Source of the DNA: Sphaerosporella brunnea
Lineage: Eukaryota > Ascomycota > Pezizomycetes > Pezizales > Pyronemataceae
NCBI GenBank assembly: GCA_008704415.1
Contig: VXIS01000156.1
Location: forward strand, 1 to 64,000
DNA: 64,000 nt
Reading direction: 5' to 3'
Part shown: one piece after another, positions 39,879 through 51,361 of the stretch
Position numbering within the stretch: position 1 is the first letter of the stretch
Layout: every line of letters starts with the position of its first letter
The notes under the pieces: generated by a model
Database searches by the model: none
What the model was told of the DNA's origin: nothing
The model's input: only the letters and a program-made list of their open reading frames with translations
Position numbers and translations under genes: made by a program

Positions 39879-40290
39879 TGGAGAACATCCCATAACTCTA
39901 TCGGGGTCGGATACGAAATTTTGCACGCTCTGGATTGGGGTATCCACGTCTGCGCGTTGGATCGTTGGATCCGGCGGATAGATAGGGGGGGGGTCCCCCT
40001 CCTATCTAACGATTTCTTCCACAGCGGCCAGTTACAAGCAGGAAGACCGCCGGGCGTGCGCTAAATTTCCCGGCGCCGTGCCGGTTCACGGCCAAGTTGC
40101 AAAACCCCCGCTACCGGCGGCCTGCCTGATGGGCATCTTCCTTGTCACTTGCGGCCCACCAAGAGCTCAAAGCGTTAGAAGCCGTAGGATTATCGGTCAA
40201 TCTCACGGGAAGCCACCCCTTCTATTGAGCTTCTATCCCGAAATTCCCCACTTTGTATCCGACCCCGATAGAGTTATGGGAAGTTCTCCA
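39879..40290. mobile_element. Inverted-repeat element, about 412 bp
   Basis: The ends TGGAGAACATCCCATAACTC and the complement of CATAACTC-type sequence at 40253-40290 pair over about 35 bp (through TATCGGGGTCGGATAC). No clear target duplication is visible. Its internal sequence has no transposase, so I class it as a MITE-like element. Confidence 0.6.
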
Positions 40291-41096
40291 GTAGATAGAT
40301 CGCCGTTTGAGCCGAGCCGTCGCGATTCGATTGGGCTGTTGGAATCCGGCTCGGATGCCAGTTGATAGCTGAGGAGAATAACTGGGGAGTGCCGGACGAG
40401 GGTGTAGAGAAGTGGGGTTGCTTGAGTGCGCCTCATTCAGTTGAATGTGTTCGCGGCAGAGCGAACACAGCGGCTCCACGTTTTTGGCGCGGTGAGTTCT
40501 GCATGGTTATCTCTCCGCCGCATGTTGCTCCACCTCAATCAAAATGCTACGGTTGGTAGTATACAAACACATGGAGGGTAGTCGTTTGCCAGACTGCTTC
40601 TGTGGCGATGTGCTGAATTGCGCGGTCTACGACTAGGAATCCCTTCTCAGAGGTTAATGTCGCACAGGGGCAGTGGTGGAGCTCTGATTGATTTATAGGG
40701 TTGTGGAGCTGCAGAGCGAAGAATAAGGGCAGCAATACCTCCCACGAAGAAGTAACTACTTCTGGACTTTTGGCCATGGGGCTATCAATCTGGGTGGGCA
40801 CATGCACAGATGACGATGTTGCGCGAAGAATCCGATGTTTTGAAACCAGTCCCTTGAAGGCCTTAAAAGAAACAGACCCGTCGCCCTCTTGCATAGGCAT
40901 CGTGGTAAGTCAGCTGGTGATGTATCGGGTAGTGAGGTAGTTTGTAGTAAAATTTTTGTAATATACACCCCCGAGGGCATCCGCGCCGTACGAAATTTCA
41001 AATCGGCGGACATTGTAGCACTCTGCTCTCTAACTCTTGCGGTCCAGAATGTACAAACTAAGGACGTCCACGTTCAATATAAACCCACCATCCAAC
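40291..41096. other. No gene recognised; 3' flank of CYP505
   Basis: No coding region is supported. The segment adjoins the stop codon of the minus-strand P450 gene at 41097. Confidence 0.3.
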
Positions 41097-44000
41097 TTAA
41101 TCAAAAACATCAGTTGCAAAGCGCTCATTCCTCAGCGCCGCGAACCACTCCTCTACCAGCTCTTCCGTCTTTTCCTTGCCCAGTTCCTTCGCCTTATTCC
41201 TATACAGTTCCTTGCACACCTCAGCGACGGCTTCCCCGACCTTCGCACCACCGCACACAAAGACCTTTGCGCCGCTCTCCCACGCTTCGTGCAACTCATC
41301 CTTTTCCCTTCTCATACGGTCCTGGACATACCGGCACCCAAGGGACGCCTCCGGTTCACGCGAAAAGGCATATCGCAATTCGACCGCGCCTTGCTTCTCC
41401 CAGTGGTCGAATTCATCGGCGTAAAGCCTATCTCTGTCGTGGTAACGACATCCCACGAAAAGGAGAGCTTTGGCCAGCTTTCGTCCGGCGGCGATCTGCA
41501 CAGCACGCTCCTGTACAAAGCCGCGGAACGGCGCGAGGCCGGTACCCGCACATATCATCACGATGGGGGTAGTCTCGGGGTTCAAGGGTAGGTGGAACGG
41601 CTTTGCCGAAGCTCGCACAGATACTTGCAGGATATCGCCTGGCTCGAGAGAGGCGAGGTACGATGTTGCCACGCCGAGGTGGCGACGAGGCGCTCCGGAA
41701 CGCGCATCGCCTTCCACACGGGAGTAGGTAAGCGTGCATGTTTCTGGGTTTTGGAGGGGTGAGGAGGACATCGAATATTGACGCACCCGCATTGGGGGGA
41801 GCATTGCCAGAAAGTCACCGATCGGTACGTTAAGCTTAGGGTAACGCTCCAAGAGATCCAGAGGTGAAGTACGTTTTGCCGTGATCTCGTCCTGGAATTT
41901 TTCGGCAGCCAATGCTTCAAGTTCGGCCTTAACCGCGTGATCTTCGCCAGCGGCGGCGGCTAGAGCAAGGACGTTCTTTTTGGTAGCAGGCTGCGAGAGT
42001 TCAACGTAAGCATCGAGTACAGCCCGCGCCGAGATATCGCAGTTGGTCGGCAGTGAGGTGGGCGCGTTCGAAGAAATCTTGAGTTGTGCATCCCAAGGAA
42101 GCTGGAACCGCTTCATGGCTCTCTTCACATCCTCCTTTGGGTTGACGGGTAGGACTGCGAGATAATCCCCGGCTCGGTACGGCATGTCACTTGGCAGCTC
42201 GATTTCGATGTGGTGCTTCTCCTTTTCGCCGCCGGTAGTTAGGACACCGACCGATTTGACCCGCGCATTGCGGACATCTATACGCAGGTTCGAAGACCGA
42301 GTTTGCGAAGATATTTCGACCGTTACAACACTGGAGGATGCATCAATTGTGCCGCCCCCTCCGAAGCGCTCCGTGACCGCAGGCCAAAACATGCCGTCCT
42401 CCCAGCTGTCAAATTCAGTAAACATGTCGCCGGTCGAAGCGTCCGCCAGGCCTCTCTTTACGATCCGGTGGCCTCCGCGAGCTTCCAAAAGGTCATCAAC
42501 CAGGTTCGGGATGCGCTGGAAGGTGGTTCGCCAGTCTTTGTGACCACAGCCAAACACCGCAAAGTTAGTTCCTGAGACTTCATCCCCCGATAGAGACTGT
42601 AGCCACTCGACAAAATGCGCCGCATTGTCGGGAGGTTGACCCTCGTAGGAGGCTGTAATGATGACAACGGGGCGGTCCTTTGATAGCTTCTCTGTTGCCG
42701 AGTCCAGTGGGGCTACGGATGCATCGAAGCCGTGTGCTACAGCATTGGTCGAAAGCCGCTGAGCCAGAGTTTCACAAGTGCCGGTATTGGATCCGTAGAA
42801 AATGGACATCTGTTTTCTAGGTTTCTTCTCTCCGCCGGATTCCGCCTTGCTGACCGATTGCTTTGTCTTGACGCTACCATGATCTCCAGCAGCCAGTGCT
42901 TTTTCCAGATGGATTGGATCCACACCATCTCGGAGCGTAGCTCGCATATAAAAGTCCTTCGGTTTGATAGTAAGCGTCTGCTTGATCTGCAACCGGTAGT
43001 TTGGATCGTCGAGCTGGAAGTTGAAATTCTGCAACAACAGCGCCGTGACCAAAATTGCTTCCTGCCATGCAAATGGCCGGCCGATACAGCCTCGCATCCC
43101 GTTTCCAAACGGTTTCCACGCGGCGCTAGGAAGTTTCTCGAAGTTTTCGTCAAGCATCTAAGTTCTAGATAAGCGTCGATATCTCACAAAGCATGGGTTG
43201 GCTCACTCTTTCCGGCCTGAACTCCTCTGCATCGTCGCCATATACCTTGGGGTCGCGATGAATTTTCGGAAGTACAGCGTGGATTGGCTGGCCTTTTTCC
43301 AGCGCATACTTTCCATTTCCGATGGTGACCGGGTCTTCGTTGAGATCGGGGTGAGGGGACACCGCAAAAATCGACGCGGTAGGGTTGAGTCGAAGCGTTT
43401 CGCGTAGAACAGCTGCGATGTACTTCAACTTGGGTATGTGCTCTACCGTGATTGGGCCCTTTCCGCACACTTCGTCCACCTCCTGTTGCGCTGCGCGATA
43501 CGCCGAGGAGTTTCGCAGTAGGCCGTAGAAAGCAAACGACAGCATGCCGGATGTGGTTTCGTGACCCGCAATGAGGAACGTGATCCTTTCACAGCGTAAG
43601 CACAGGGGCTTCCGGATCATGAAGAGGTTACTCACATGTTTGCAATGATAAGGTCATCACTGAGCCCCTCCCCTGTCTTAGGGTCACGTCCGTTTATCAT
43701 CGCATTCAGTAAATCCTTCTTGTCACTCGGTTTCTCCCTCCTTGCCTTAATGACGCCGGCGGCGACATCTTTCATCAACTTGATATCAGCATCATATTTC
43801 ATATTAGTGCCACGCAGGAACAAGCCTGCGATCTTGGGGCGATTAGCCCTCTTCCCCGATTCTACGAGAAAGTCGACCATCGCGTCAACAAACTCGTGCA
43901 TTTCGCTCTGGTAGAATGAATTGAACCGATAATCCATGGTACACAGCGCCAGCGTATCCAGCGTAAGCCTCGTGAAGTCGTCGGTGGCGAGAATCCGGTT

Positions 44001-44545
44001 TTGGGGCCCATATCGAGCCCATTTCATGACCAGCTGCGATGCGATGTCATGCATATCTGGAGATATATATAGTCAGTCCCATCCACCCTTCGGGGGTAAT
44101 CAGCAAGCGGACCATCGAACATCTCCCGAATTGCCATTGGCCCGAAAGCCGGCATCAATATGCGATGGGCAATGGCCCATTCGTGTTCTCCATGGTGTGC
44201 TGTAAACAACCCTGCACCAGTACCCGCTCGAAGCTCCACCAGCGAGCCTGATACGACTTTGCGGAAGCGCGACTCGTCGCATACTTCTTCCAGTAGCTCA
44301 ACAGAATTTATGAACACCCGCCTTATCCCTCCACCCAGCTGCAGGGAATATATAGGACCGTATGTGTCGGCCAGGCGTAGAAATGTTGTCAGTGGGGTGT
44401 CGCGGTCGAGCTCGGCTAGGTTGCCAACAAGCGGTAGGCCGGGTGGACAGGGGGGTGGGAGCGGGGTAGATGCCTTGGCCGGCGGCGGGGTATCATCGTC
44501 AGTTTCAAGGCGGGCAAGGGCGGCGGCCAGATTGGATATTGACAT
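41097..44545 (-). CDS. CYP505-type self-sufficient cytochrome P450 / NADPH-P450 reductase fusion
   Basis: This is a fatty-acid hydroxylase of the P450foxy/P450-BM3 type, with a heme domain and its own diflavin reductase in one chain. Family members use NADPH and O2 for subterminal hydroxylation. Four exons are predicted: 44113-44545, 43636-44056, 43207-43585 and 41097-43157, with introns of 56, 50 and 49 nt. They encode 1097 residues, as expected for the family. The P450 part shows PPGLPLVGN, the I-helix AGHETTSG (about residue 290), ETLR, and the heme loop FGNGMRGCIG with its Cys near residue 435. The FMN domain follows (IFYGSNTGTCETLAQRL), then the FAD domain (RQYSMSSSP) and NADPH-binding motifs (CAGTGLAPFRGF, VFVCGGAKVGE). 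All key residues are present and no break is seen. There is no N-terminal membrane anchor, consistent with a soluble enzyme. The start is the ATG at 44545. Confidence 0.93.
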
Positions 44546-46685
44546 CGTTGTCCTCGGAAGTGTTCGTCGATGTGGGAATGCAGTTTCTCTGAGATCAAGA
44601 TGGATGGCGAGCGGAATATTGATTTGCTCAGGCGGCGGGATTATTATGGATTATATAGTTCCGACACCTCCAGCTACACAGAAACGTCATTGCTGTCTCC
44701 AAATTGCAGCTTGCTCCGCCTCGGCGAGTCGCAGTTGCAGCTCATCGACGCATCATGCGGATGCGGAGTTTTGCAGACGCCAGCGATCCGTGCATCATAT
44801 GACGAGTGATGTCCGATGCCGAGGCCGAGGCAGTGTGCCTGCATCCAAGCGGTCTAGACGTCTCAAGCGGAGGATGGATTGCCCGGTTTGAGACATCTAC
44901 AACCCTCCAAAAACGCCGGCTCCTCGCATCGGAGAAACTCGATGCTGGTCACTTTAAGTAATTTAACTATTGGGCGCCGAGGGTTCGGCCACAGGTGGGT
45001 CTACCGTTCGGAGAGTTGCGGCCATCCCATCCGCTAGCGCGCAGCCCTAGTTATTTTTGTATTAGATATGTATATCGCGAGTTAAGGTCACATGGTGTTT
45101 TGTTCCAGAGGGATACATACCACCACCAAGCATGATGAGGCCAGTTGACTGAAATCTGCTGTCCTCGTGTAGTTACTCGCACAACACACCTGATTCCAGA
45201 TTAACGCAATCACTGTAGGTACCCACCCATATTTTCCGCATCCGGCACGAAAATGATGACGCTTTATTCTAGAATAATTCTTCTCGCCCTTCTAACGACC
45301 GGAAGCTTTTCTAAACCCCTGCTGCATATAGTACCTAGATAAGCGAAACCTCCACGTGTCTGGGAGTGGATGGATTTAGGCCCCGCCTTTACTCGACGAT
45401 TTTTTAAGTATCCTGATGCTGGCCTGGGTTAGGGTTTCTTGGGCATCCGGATAGTAGTGATGTCCACGACTTGAGCCCGTTCGAACAGCTTCGAACGTCC
45501 GGCAGTTCGAACCCTTATTATATGTGGGTGGTATAAAGTAGCCGACCAGTTCGGGCACCAGTTCGTCAAATTACCAGTGACATGCAGCGCCGAGGGGCCG
45601 GGAAATCTCCGGCCCGTCCTGAAAACGTATTCTCGCCTGCCTATCATGGATTGTCACTCAGTTCGCGAACTGGTTCGAACGGCGTCGTGAACATCGCTAC
45701 CCGCCTTGACATGATCAACCTAGGCTTCCTCACGGGCAACGCAAATAAAGACTCCGGATTCAAATGTTCCCTTAGGCCTTAGGCCTACTGTACGCAGTCG
45801 CGGTGATGGGAACGGTTCCATCATTCTCGATCACTCGAGCTAATTTACGGACTCAAACGAACATTATAATACCATACATTTTAATACCTTTTTGAAATCA
45901 ATACCGAGCTTGAGGCAAAACTACACTGAAAAAAGTGTTATGCCGAGACTGAGTGACCTCATGAATCGCGCTTTTTTTTGGCTTTTCTCAACGTCCGGGC
46001 TCCCACCGACGCTCACGACTCCCGCCGCCGCTCCCGCCCTAAATTGAGTCCAATGCCATCTCCACAAACTCGTCTTACAATCCATCAGTTCCTCTTCAAC
46101 GTCGACCAATTGTTATTCTTCGACTTGGTCCCAGCTGCTTGGGTGGCGGAAGGAGCGTGCGTTCTAGAATGCCTAGGTTTATATACATGGATGTAGGTAG
46201 CTTGTCAGCTCGCTCTGCTGTGAGGCTAGGTATTCCCCTTTTTATCATGAATGAGGTTTCTGGTGGAAAATGAACGCTCCGAAGGAACAGAGTTTGAAAG
46301 TGTGCGAAGAAGCCTGACCGTTGTGCGAAGGGTGCAAGTTCCCACACAGGACTTTGACGGCTGCGGTATTTGACATGCTGGCTACGAGCTGCCTCCGGGT
46401 TTGTGCAGTGGCACTTTCTCCTGGATGCCGAGCTTCTTGATGGTGAGGCCGCCGCCGCCGGCGCATCAAACAAAGTTTTACACCTCCCTCAAGCGCTGTA
46501 ATCTATAGGGTAAGTTTACCTAAACTTATATTGCGTGCCAGAAAGCTACCTAATCGAACCATCTTTATCGACCCTAAGCTAATTTGAACGAACTTGCTCT
46601 CCACTTCGACTTTTCTCTCTTTTGTGTACCTTATTTTTTTTTGGAATGAAAGGCGGAGCGCCTTATGCAGCGAGGGTTAGGGGAT
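44546..46685. other. Intergenic, no gene recognised
   Basis: It contains the 5' flank of CYP505 on its left. I see no domain-bearing frame, RNA gene or clear element. A stretch at 45480-45690 is rich in GTTCGAAC-like palindromic hexamers, which is not interpretable further. Confidence 0.3.
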
Positions 46686-46862
46686 GAGTTAGGTATGAGT
46701 GACACATGATGACTCGGAGGAAGTAGTCTTTTCGAGGAGAAAGGGCTGCCGGTTGATGTCAGGAAACGGAGGGAAGGTAAAAGGATAATGCGTTTTTCGA
46801 TTGCCGGGCACTGAAAGGCCAGTAGGCTGTAAAAAAAAATTTATTATGGAGGGTGCGCCCTG
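46686..46862 (-). repeat. Dispersed repeat S, copy 2 (inverted)
   Basis: It is the reverse complement of the repeat at 38430-38606. The two copies lie about 8 kb apart in opposite orientation. The A-run (46830-46839) replaces a T/A-mixed stretch of the other copy. Confidence 0.8.
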
Positions 46863-47089
46863 GTACAAATCGATTGCGACAAGTGGTGTCTGCTTTGAGA
46901 CGTGTTTTGATACGCGGTTGTATGTAACGCGTGTTCCCCTGCAGTCGCCATCACAACAGCTCCTCCTCCACTCCCTCCAACTCTCGCTGCTCCTCCTCCT
47001 AGCAAATCCTTCCCTCCGCACTCTCCACTACCATCGATAGCCTTTACCACAGCGGCTGACGCTAAATTACCAGCTGGAAATCCGCTCCA

Positions 47090-47539
47090 ATGCCCTCCCG
47101 ACCATCTACCACCGGCTCTACAGACGTTCTCATGCCCATTCAGCCGCTCCACATGGGACGTATTGCGGCCCGCCAGAAGACGCACGAATTTCGCGGTTAC
47201 CTCCTCCCCCGAGGTGTCAAGAGAATCTGGTTCTACACCACTGCTCCGGCGCAGAAGCTGCGGTACGTCGCGGACATCGGCAACGGTAAGAAGCCAGGAG
47301 AGATCGCGACCACCGACACCGGCCTGGGAAACAAGGAATTCAATGAGGGAAAAAAGAAGGCGGGCACGTACGGGTACGAGATTTTGAAGTTGTGGGAGGT
47401 CGGCAAAGGGACCAATGGGTTCACACTCGAAAGGCTGAAGGAAGAGGGATGGATCAAGGGCCCACCACAAAAGTATCAGTATGTGAAGGCGGAAATGTTG
47501 CGGGCGCTCGCCGGAGATGGCCTGAAGTCTGTATTCTGA
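47090..47539 (+). CDS. ASCH/PUA-like domain protein
   Basis: This is a single-exon, 149-aa protein. Residues 16-70 fit the start of the ASCH fold (PUA-related): PIQPLHMGRIAARQKTHEFR, then the strand VKRIWFYTTAP and RYVADIG. In the family the sequence K-T-x-E-F-R follows the first helix and the aromatic/small strand follows. ASCH domains are thought to bind RNA or nucleotides. The C-terminal 60 residues are Lys/Gly-rich with a YGYEILKLWEVG strand. The start is the ATG at 47090; an internal Met at 47132, directly before PIQP, is possible. The gene converges on the synthetase-like gene, whose stop is 173 bp downstream. Its cellular role is unknown. The family assignment is from pattern recognition only. 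Confidence 0.7.
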   Translation: MPSRPSTTGSTDVLMPIQPLHMGRIAARQKTHEFRGYLLPRGVKRIWFYTTAPAQKLRYVADIGNGKKPGEIATTDTGLGNKEFNEGKKKAGTYGYEILKLWEVGKGTNGFTLERLKEEGWIKGPPQKYQYVKAEMLRALAGDGLKSVF

Positions 47540-47712
47540 GGCATGGGGGTACTTTCGGGGTGAGAAATTCGGCGTTTTCTTTGTCGCTTTGTATCGCTGG
47601 TTTGCTAGCGAGGGAAACATCATGGCGTTTGAGACCGAGAATACCAAGTAGTGGGAATAACTTTGGTCGTTCAAGCGCTTCATTTGGAGGTACAGTTGCC
47701 CGATACATCTAG

Positions 47713-48996
47713 CTAAACTACGGAAGTTGAAATTCTCTGTAGAACGCCCATCAAAAAGACCAAAGCCACCACTGCCCAAAGATGGATGCCTGCCAAGGTG
47801 CTCCCAAACCACCGTGGCGAGTTCTTGGGCTCGCGCTCCGGTGCAAGGACCTCATTCCCTGACATTATCCTATGCAAATAGACCACACTATATGACCTGA
47901 AAAACGTCTCAGGCTTATCGATCCAATGCAAAACCTCATCAAACAGTCGGGAAATTGCTGAGCCCCGCCTAGCCATCAATCCCTCAAATGACAACATGTA
48001 GTCCATGTCCGTCCGGCGGAGGTATTCGTACGCGCCATGGCGCACATACAGAGATTTTGAAATCTTGGAACCTGCCCAATCGACGACGAGCGGCGCATAC
48101 ACGATCAACACAGCCTTAGGATCGGAGACGTGTCGCCACAACAGCTGTTCCTGGTAGAACCCCGCATAGTCTGCACCGGTGACTTGGATCCACGAAACCT
48201 TCGGGTCAGCGAGGAAGTACTCGGTTCGGATGAGGGTTCTCAGGGGTGTGTTAAACTCCAGCCGTTTCACATCCTCGTCAGCGTGGAGATCGACGGTGTA
48301 GGCGCCGTGGATGCCGCAGAAGAACGTGATCACTGTTCCGTCGTAGACAGTTCTCTGTCCCCACTTGTCCGCGCGCCCGCAGTCTTTCACGGGACATTGC
48401 GAGCGGATTCCAAACTTCCGTCCTGCCTCGGTCTCCGCACCGGTATCGAATGCTGGGCTCAGCGCATCGCGTTGGAGAACAACATCGCGGACGACTCCAA
48501 CCATCCGGCGGTCATCGAGAAGTTCATCCTGAGTCAGGACTTCATGCGGCACCTCAAAAGCGCTCGAAAGTTCATCGAGTAGTTGCGAAAACGGGGAAAT
48601 GTGAGTTCCGAATTCTCTGGTTGAGCGCAGGCTTTTCTGGTAGGTGACACCGTCAATCACCTCGCGCGCAGTTTCAAAGGTCGAAGGGGCGGTATCGACA
48701 AAATGCACGCACACAGAGACCGAAATCTCGTCGTCGTCGTCGTGGTTTTTGCCGGCCGAAAGATACTCCCGGAGCCGCCGTGCGATCGCGAAGGCTGTAG
48801 CGAAGGTCACGACCGTTCCGATGTGTGGACTACCATTTGGCTGGGTGCCGACACGAAGCTTGATCGTTTTCTGCTTACAATAGCTGGAGAGATATGGAAT
48901 GAAGCTGTCTCGGAAGACATAGGAAGCAGACCCGAGGGGATGGTGCACCAGGCCATCGTGGTGAGTCGTGTGTAGCTGAGAAAGTGGCTTTGGCAT
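47713..48996 (-). CDS. Class I aminoacyl-tRNA-synthetase-like protein (lysyl type) with C-terminal membrane segment
   Basis: This is a 427-aa single-exon protein. Residues about 47-62 (VGTQPNGSPHIGTVVTF) contain the HIGH-type motif of class I synthetases. Residues about 304-312 (GSKISKSLY) match KMSKS. Between them lies a zinc-ribbon-like CPVKDCGRADKWGQ...CGIHG and the segment VTGADYAGFYQEQLLW. This arrangement is closest to class I lysyl-tRNA synthetases (archaeal/bacterial type). The protein lacks the usual C-terminal anticodon-binding domain. Instead it ends in a hydrophobic helix (LAGIHLWAVVALVFLMGVLQ). Eukaryotic cytosolic LysRS is class II, so this is not the housekeeping enzyme. It may be a paralogue with another aminoacylation or nucleotidyl-transfer role anchored to a membrane. 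No frame break is seen. The start is the ATG at 48996. Confidence 0.75.
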   Translation of the reverse strand: MPKPLSQLHTTHHDGLVHHPLGSASYVFRDSFIPYLSSYCKQKTIKLRVGTQPNGSPHIGTVVTFATAFAIARRLREYLSAGKNHDDDDEISVSVCVHFVDTAPSTFETAREVIDGVTYQKSLRSTREFGTHISPFSQLLDELSSAFEVPHEVLTQDELLDDRRMVGVVRDVVLQRDALSPAFDTGAETEAGRKFGIRSQCPVKDCGRADKWGQRTVYDGTVITFFCGIHGAYTVDLHADEDVKRLEFNTPLRTLIRTEYFLADPKVSWIQVTGADYAGFYQEQLLWRHVSDPKAVLIVYAPLVVDWAGSKISKSLYVRHGAYEYLRRTDMDYMLSFEGLMARRGSAISRLFDEVLHWIDKPETFFRSYSVVYLHRIMSGNEVLAPEREPKNSPRWFGSTLAGIHLWAVVALVFLMGVLQRISTSVV

Positions 48997-50412
48997 TTGA
49001 AAGGCTGAGAGAGTGGACTATGGTGAATGTCGCCAGATCGAGCGGGGTAGCAATGGAGGGCGGCTTTTGCAGCTGCGACCCCCATTTTCTATATTTGTCC
49101 CGGTGAATACGTGGGAAGCAGAGGCTCAACCTTCAGTGTTACACTTCTCATGTATCTCCAACTGCTGAATTCGTCGCCGGTGGCAGATTGTTTGGGTGAC
49201 ACAAACGCGGGGGTAAAGTAGGTCGAGTGCTTGTCTGTGCTGCTGCAAGGAGGCCGAGGACGGCTATAAGTTGCACTGCCTTTGAGGGTGTATCTTTATC
49301 GACTACGAATCGCATTGTGAAGGAAGGCACTTACCGTAGGTATTTATTCGCCCACACAAGCAGTGTATTCAAGACACAGCGATAATCTCCACACAACCAA
49401 GCAACTCTTTCCTGGATGTGTACAGTGCACTTTTGAGCTCTACAACCCATGAGGTTGACCCACTTCTCAACCTTCAAAGTTGTCCGCAACGGACAAACTT
49501 AACATCGTGCTTTTAAACCCCTTGAATTATATGAACACCGCAAAAGGTTACCTGGGCAAGCTGCAGAAATGCCTGTGACTCCGAGTCAGGAGCCGGATCC
49601 GCCATCTTTATTCAGTGCAGCAGTCCTCCCCACCGTGGAAGCTTAGCCTATATAGAGTGGGAAAAGGCGTGGAGAGGGTCTGAAGTAAGACCGGTTCTAA
49701 GAATAATGTCGTATGGAACGAGTATCATCACGCGAGTGACAAGATGAGATTGGAATCCTCGCCTTGAGCACTCAGGCCGGGGAGCTCATCCTCGAGGGAA
49801 CAATCCCTTTAGTAGGGCTGCTGGCTACGTAAGTAAGAACTGGGAACCTACATCCTTACATAGAACTCCAGGAAGGCATAGTCTTTACAGGATTTGCGAG
49901 CGCTCCTCGAGTGCGATTCGATGTATGCAAGCATAAAATATCACTCGAATCTAGTCCGATTCGGGTGTCCGCGACCATATGTCGTATCGAAACGCCAGCC
50001 CGTTGATCTTTGGGCTTCACGGTCATCTACTGACCTCGTACGGGATCGGAAGAAACTGTTCACGAAGAAGCTCTTGGGCTGTTTATTTTTACCTGTTTTT
50101 TTTGATGTTTCTTTGCCCACGCATTCTGATCTTTTACCGCACGGCTTTCTGAGTGGTGATTACGATTATGTGCCTAATCCCGCTAATTCCGGGTTTTTGA
50201 ATGGTATCTCGGTCAGCCGTCTCGGCCCGAACAGGGCGCCGATAAGCCCCCACTGTTTTTATACCCCGACAGTTTACCTCCGGAGAAGCTGTTTCCTGAG
50301 GAAGTACTTCTCATCATCGATAACTACTTTTCCGTACATACGTTGTGGGTACAACTTTGAGTGGTCCGGAGAAGCAAACTCTGACCTCGCTGCAGATCGT
50401 CTTTGCACCAGA
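48997..50412. other. Intergenic between divergent genes
   Basis: This 1.4-kb region separates the minus-strand synthetase-like gene from the plus-strand PEBP gene and presumably holds both promoters. An open frame runs into the PEBP gene from 49894, but its sequence before 50413 does not resemble the family. Confidence 0.35.
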
Positions 50413-51024
50413 ATGAACTACGTCCCAAGTTTTGTCGAATACGGCCTCGGAAGGCTTTTTCGCAACTTTCGCGGCCGCGATGACAAGCTCATCCAGAGAG
50501 GCTCCGCATTCGCCAATTGTCCCGAGCCATCCCTCACGCTCGAGTGCCCTGAGGTTGGGCCATCCGGCTCAAGCTTGAGCGTCAAGCACACAGCGTTCGG
50601 AGAGCAGCTTTTTCCGACGCTTCGATGGCCAGCTGTCACTCCCAACATCAAGGAGTACCTGCTCATAGTGGAGGACCCCGATGCTCCACTTCCGAATCCT
50701 ATTACTCACGGCCTGTTCTACTCCATTCCAGCAACCGCGACTGGGGTTACAGCCCAAGATATCGAGTTGGTGAAGGGCTCGGCGGTGCCTAACCTTCTGA
50801 AAGGTGGGTTTAAGTACAGTCCAAACCGGGGACACATCTACCGTGGGCCACGACCGCCCCGTGGCCATGGCCCGCATCGGTACTGGTTCACTTTAATCGG
50901 CATGAACGAAGCACTCGATGTGAAGAAGCTCAGTCCATTGGCAAAGAAGGAAGAGCTTCTTGTTGCGATTCAGGGCAAAGTTGTTGGTTGGGGATCGTGG
51001 ATCGGAGTTTTCGAGAATGAATGA
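50413..51024 (+). CDS. PEBP-family protein (phosphatidylethanolamine-binding / Raf-kinase-inhibitor-like)
   Basis: The protein has 203 residues with both PEBP signatures. The first is the ligand-pocket motif YLLIVEDPDAPLPNPITHG (residues about 80-98). The second is the segment YRGPRPPRGHGPHRYWFTL (about 140-160), which includes the conserved GHGPHRY. Members bind phospholipid head groups or act as kinase or protease inhibitors. In yeasts some inhibit carboxypeptidase Y. No signal peptide is visible. The ATG at 50413 gives a protein of the usual length. The longer open frame upstream lacks similarity and was not used. The gene is followed 337 bp later by the Zn2Cys6 regulator on the same strand. 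Confidence 0.88.
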   Translation: MNYVPSFVEYGLGRLFRNFRGRDDKLIQRGSAFANCPEPSLTLECPEVGPSGSSLSVKHTAFGEQLFPTLRWPAVTPNIKEYLLIVEDPDAPLPNPITHGLFYSIPATATGVTAQDIELVKGSAVPNLLKGGFKYSPNRGHIYRGPRPPRGHGPHRYWFTLIGMNEALDVKKLSPLAKKEELLVAIQGKVVGWGSWIGVFENE

Positions 51025-51361
51025 TGGCAAATATTGATTTTTTTTTGATTTATTTTCCTGTTTCTCTTTTATTCAGTTAGTTCATTGAAATCGGTTCTTC
51101 TCTGCGCACTGTATTCTATATCTGTCACGACAACCCTAACCACCAAACTATCTCCGCGTTTCTCCGTCTCGGAGTTAACTGAGCTATCAGCGCTTTTCGG
51201 GCCGAAAATAAATGGCGAAGAGAGCTCGTCCTCCTGCTGCTCAACTCAACTGCGCCCGCGGTTTCGCACCGACCAGTAACCTTCGGAAACCCCGCAGATA
51301 CCCCGCATACACCCCGCCGTGATAGCGATAATTAGACCGTGTGCAGGCCGAAGACTCCACA

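Noticed and set aside
49894..50412. N-terminal extension of the PEBP protein in the same open frame
   Set aside because: The added 173 residues do not resemble PEBP proteins or a targeting sequence. The ATG at 50413 gives the normal family length.
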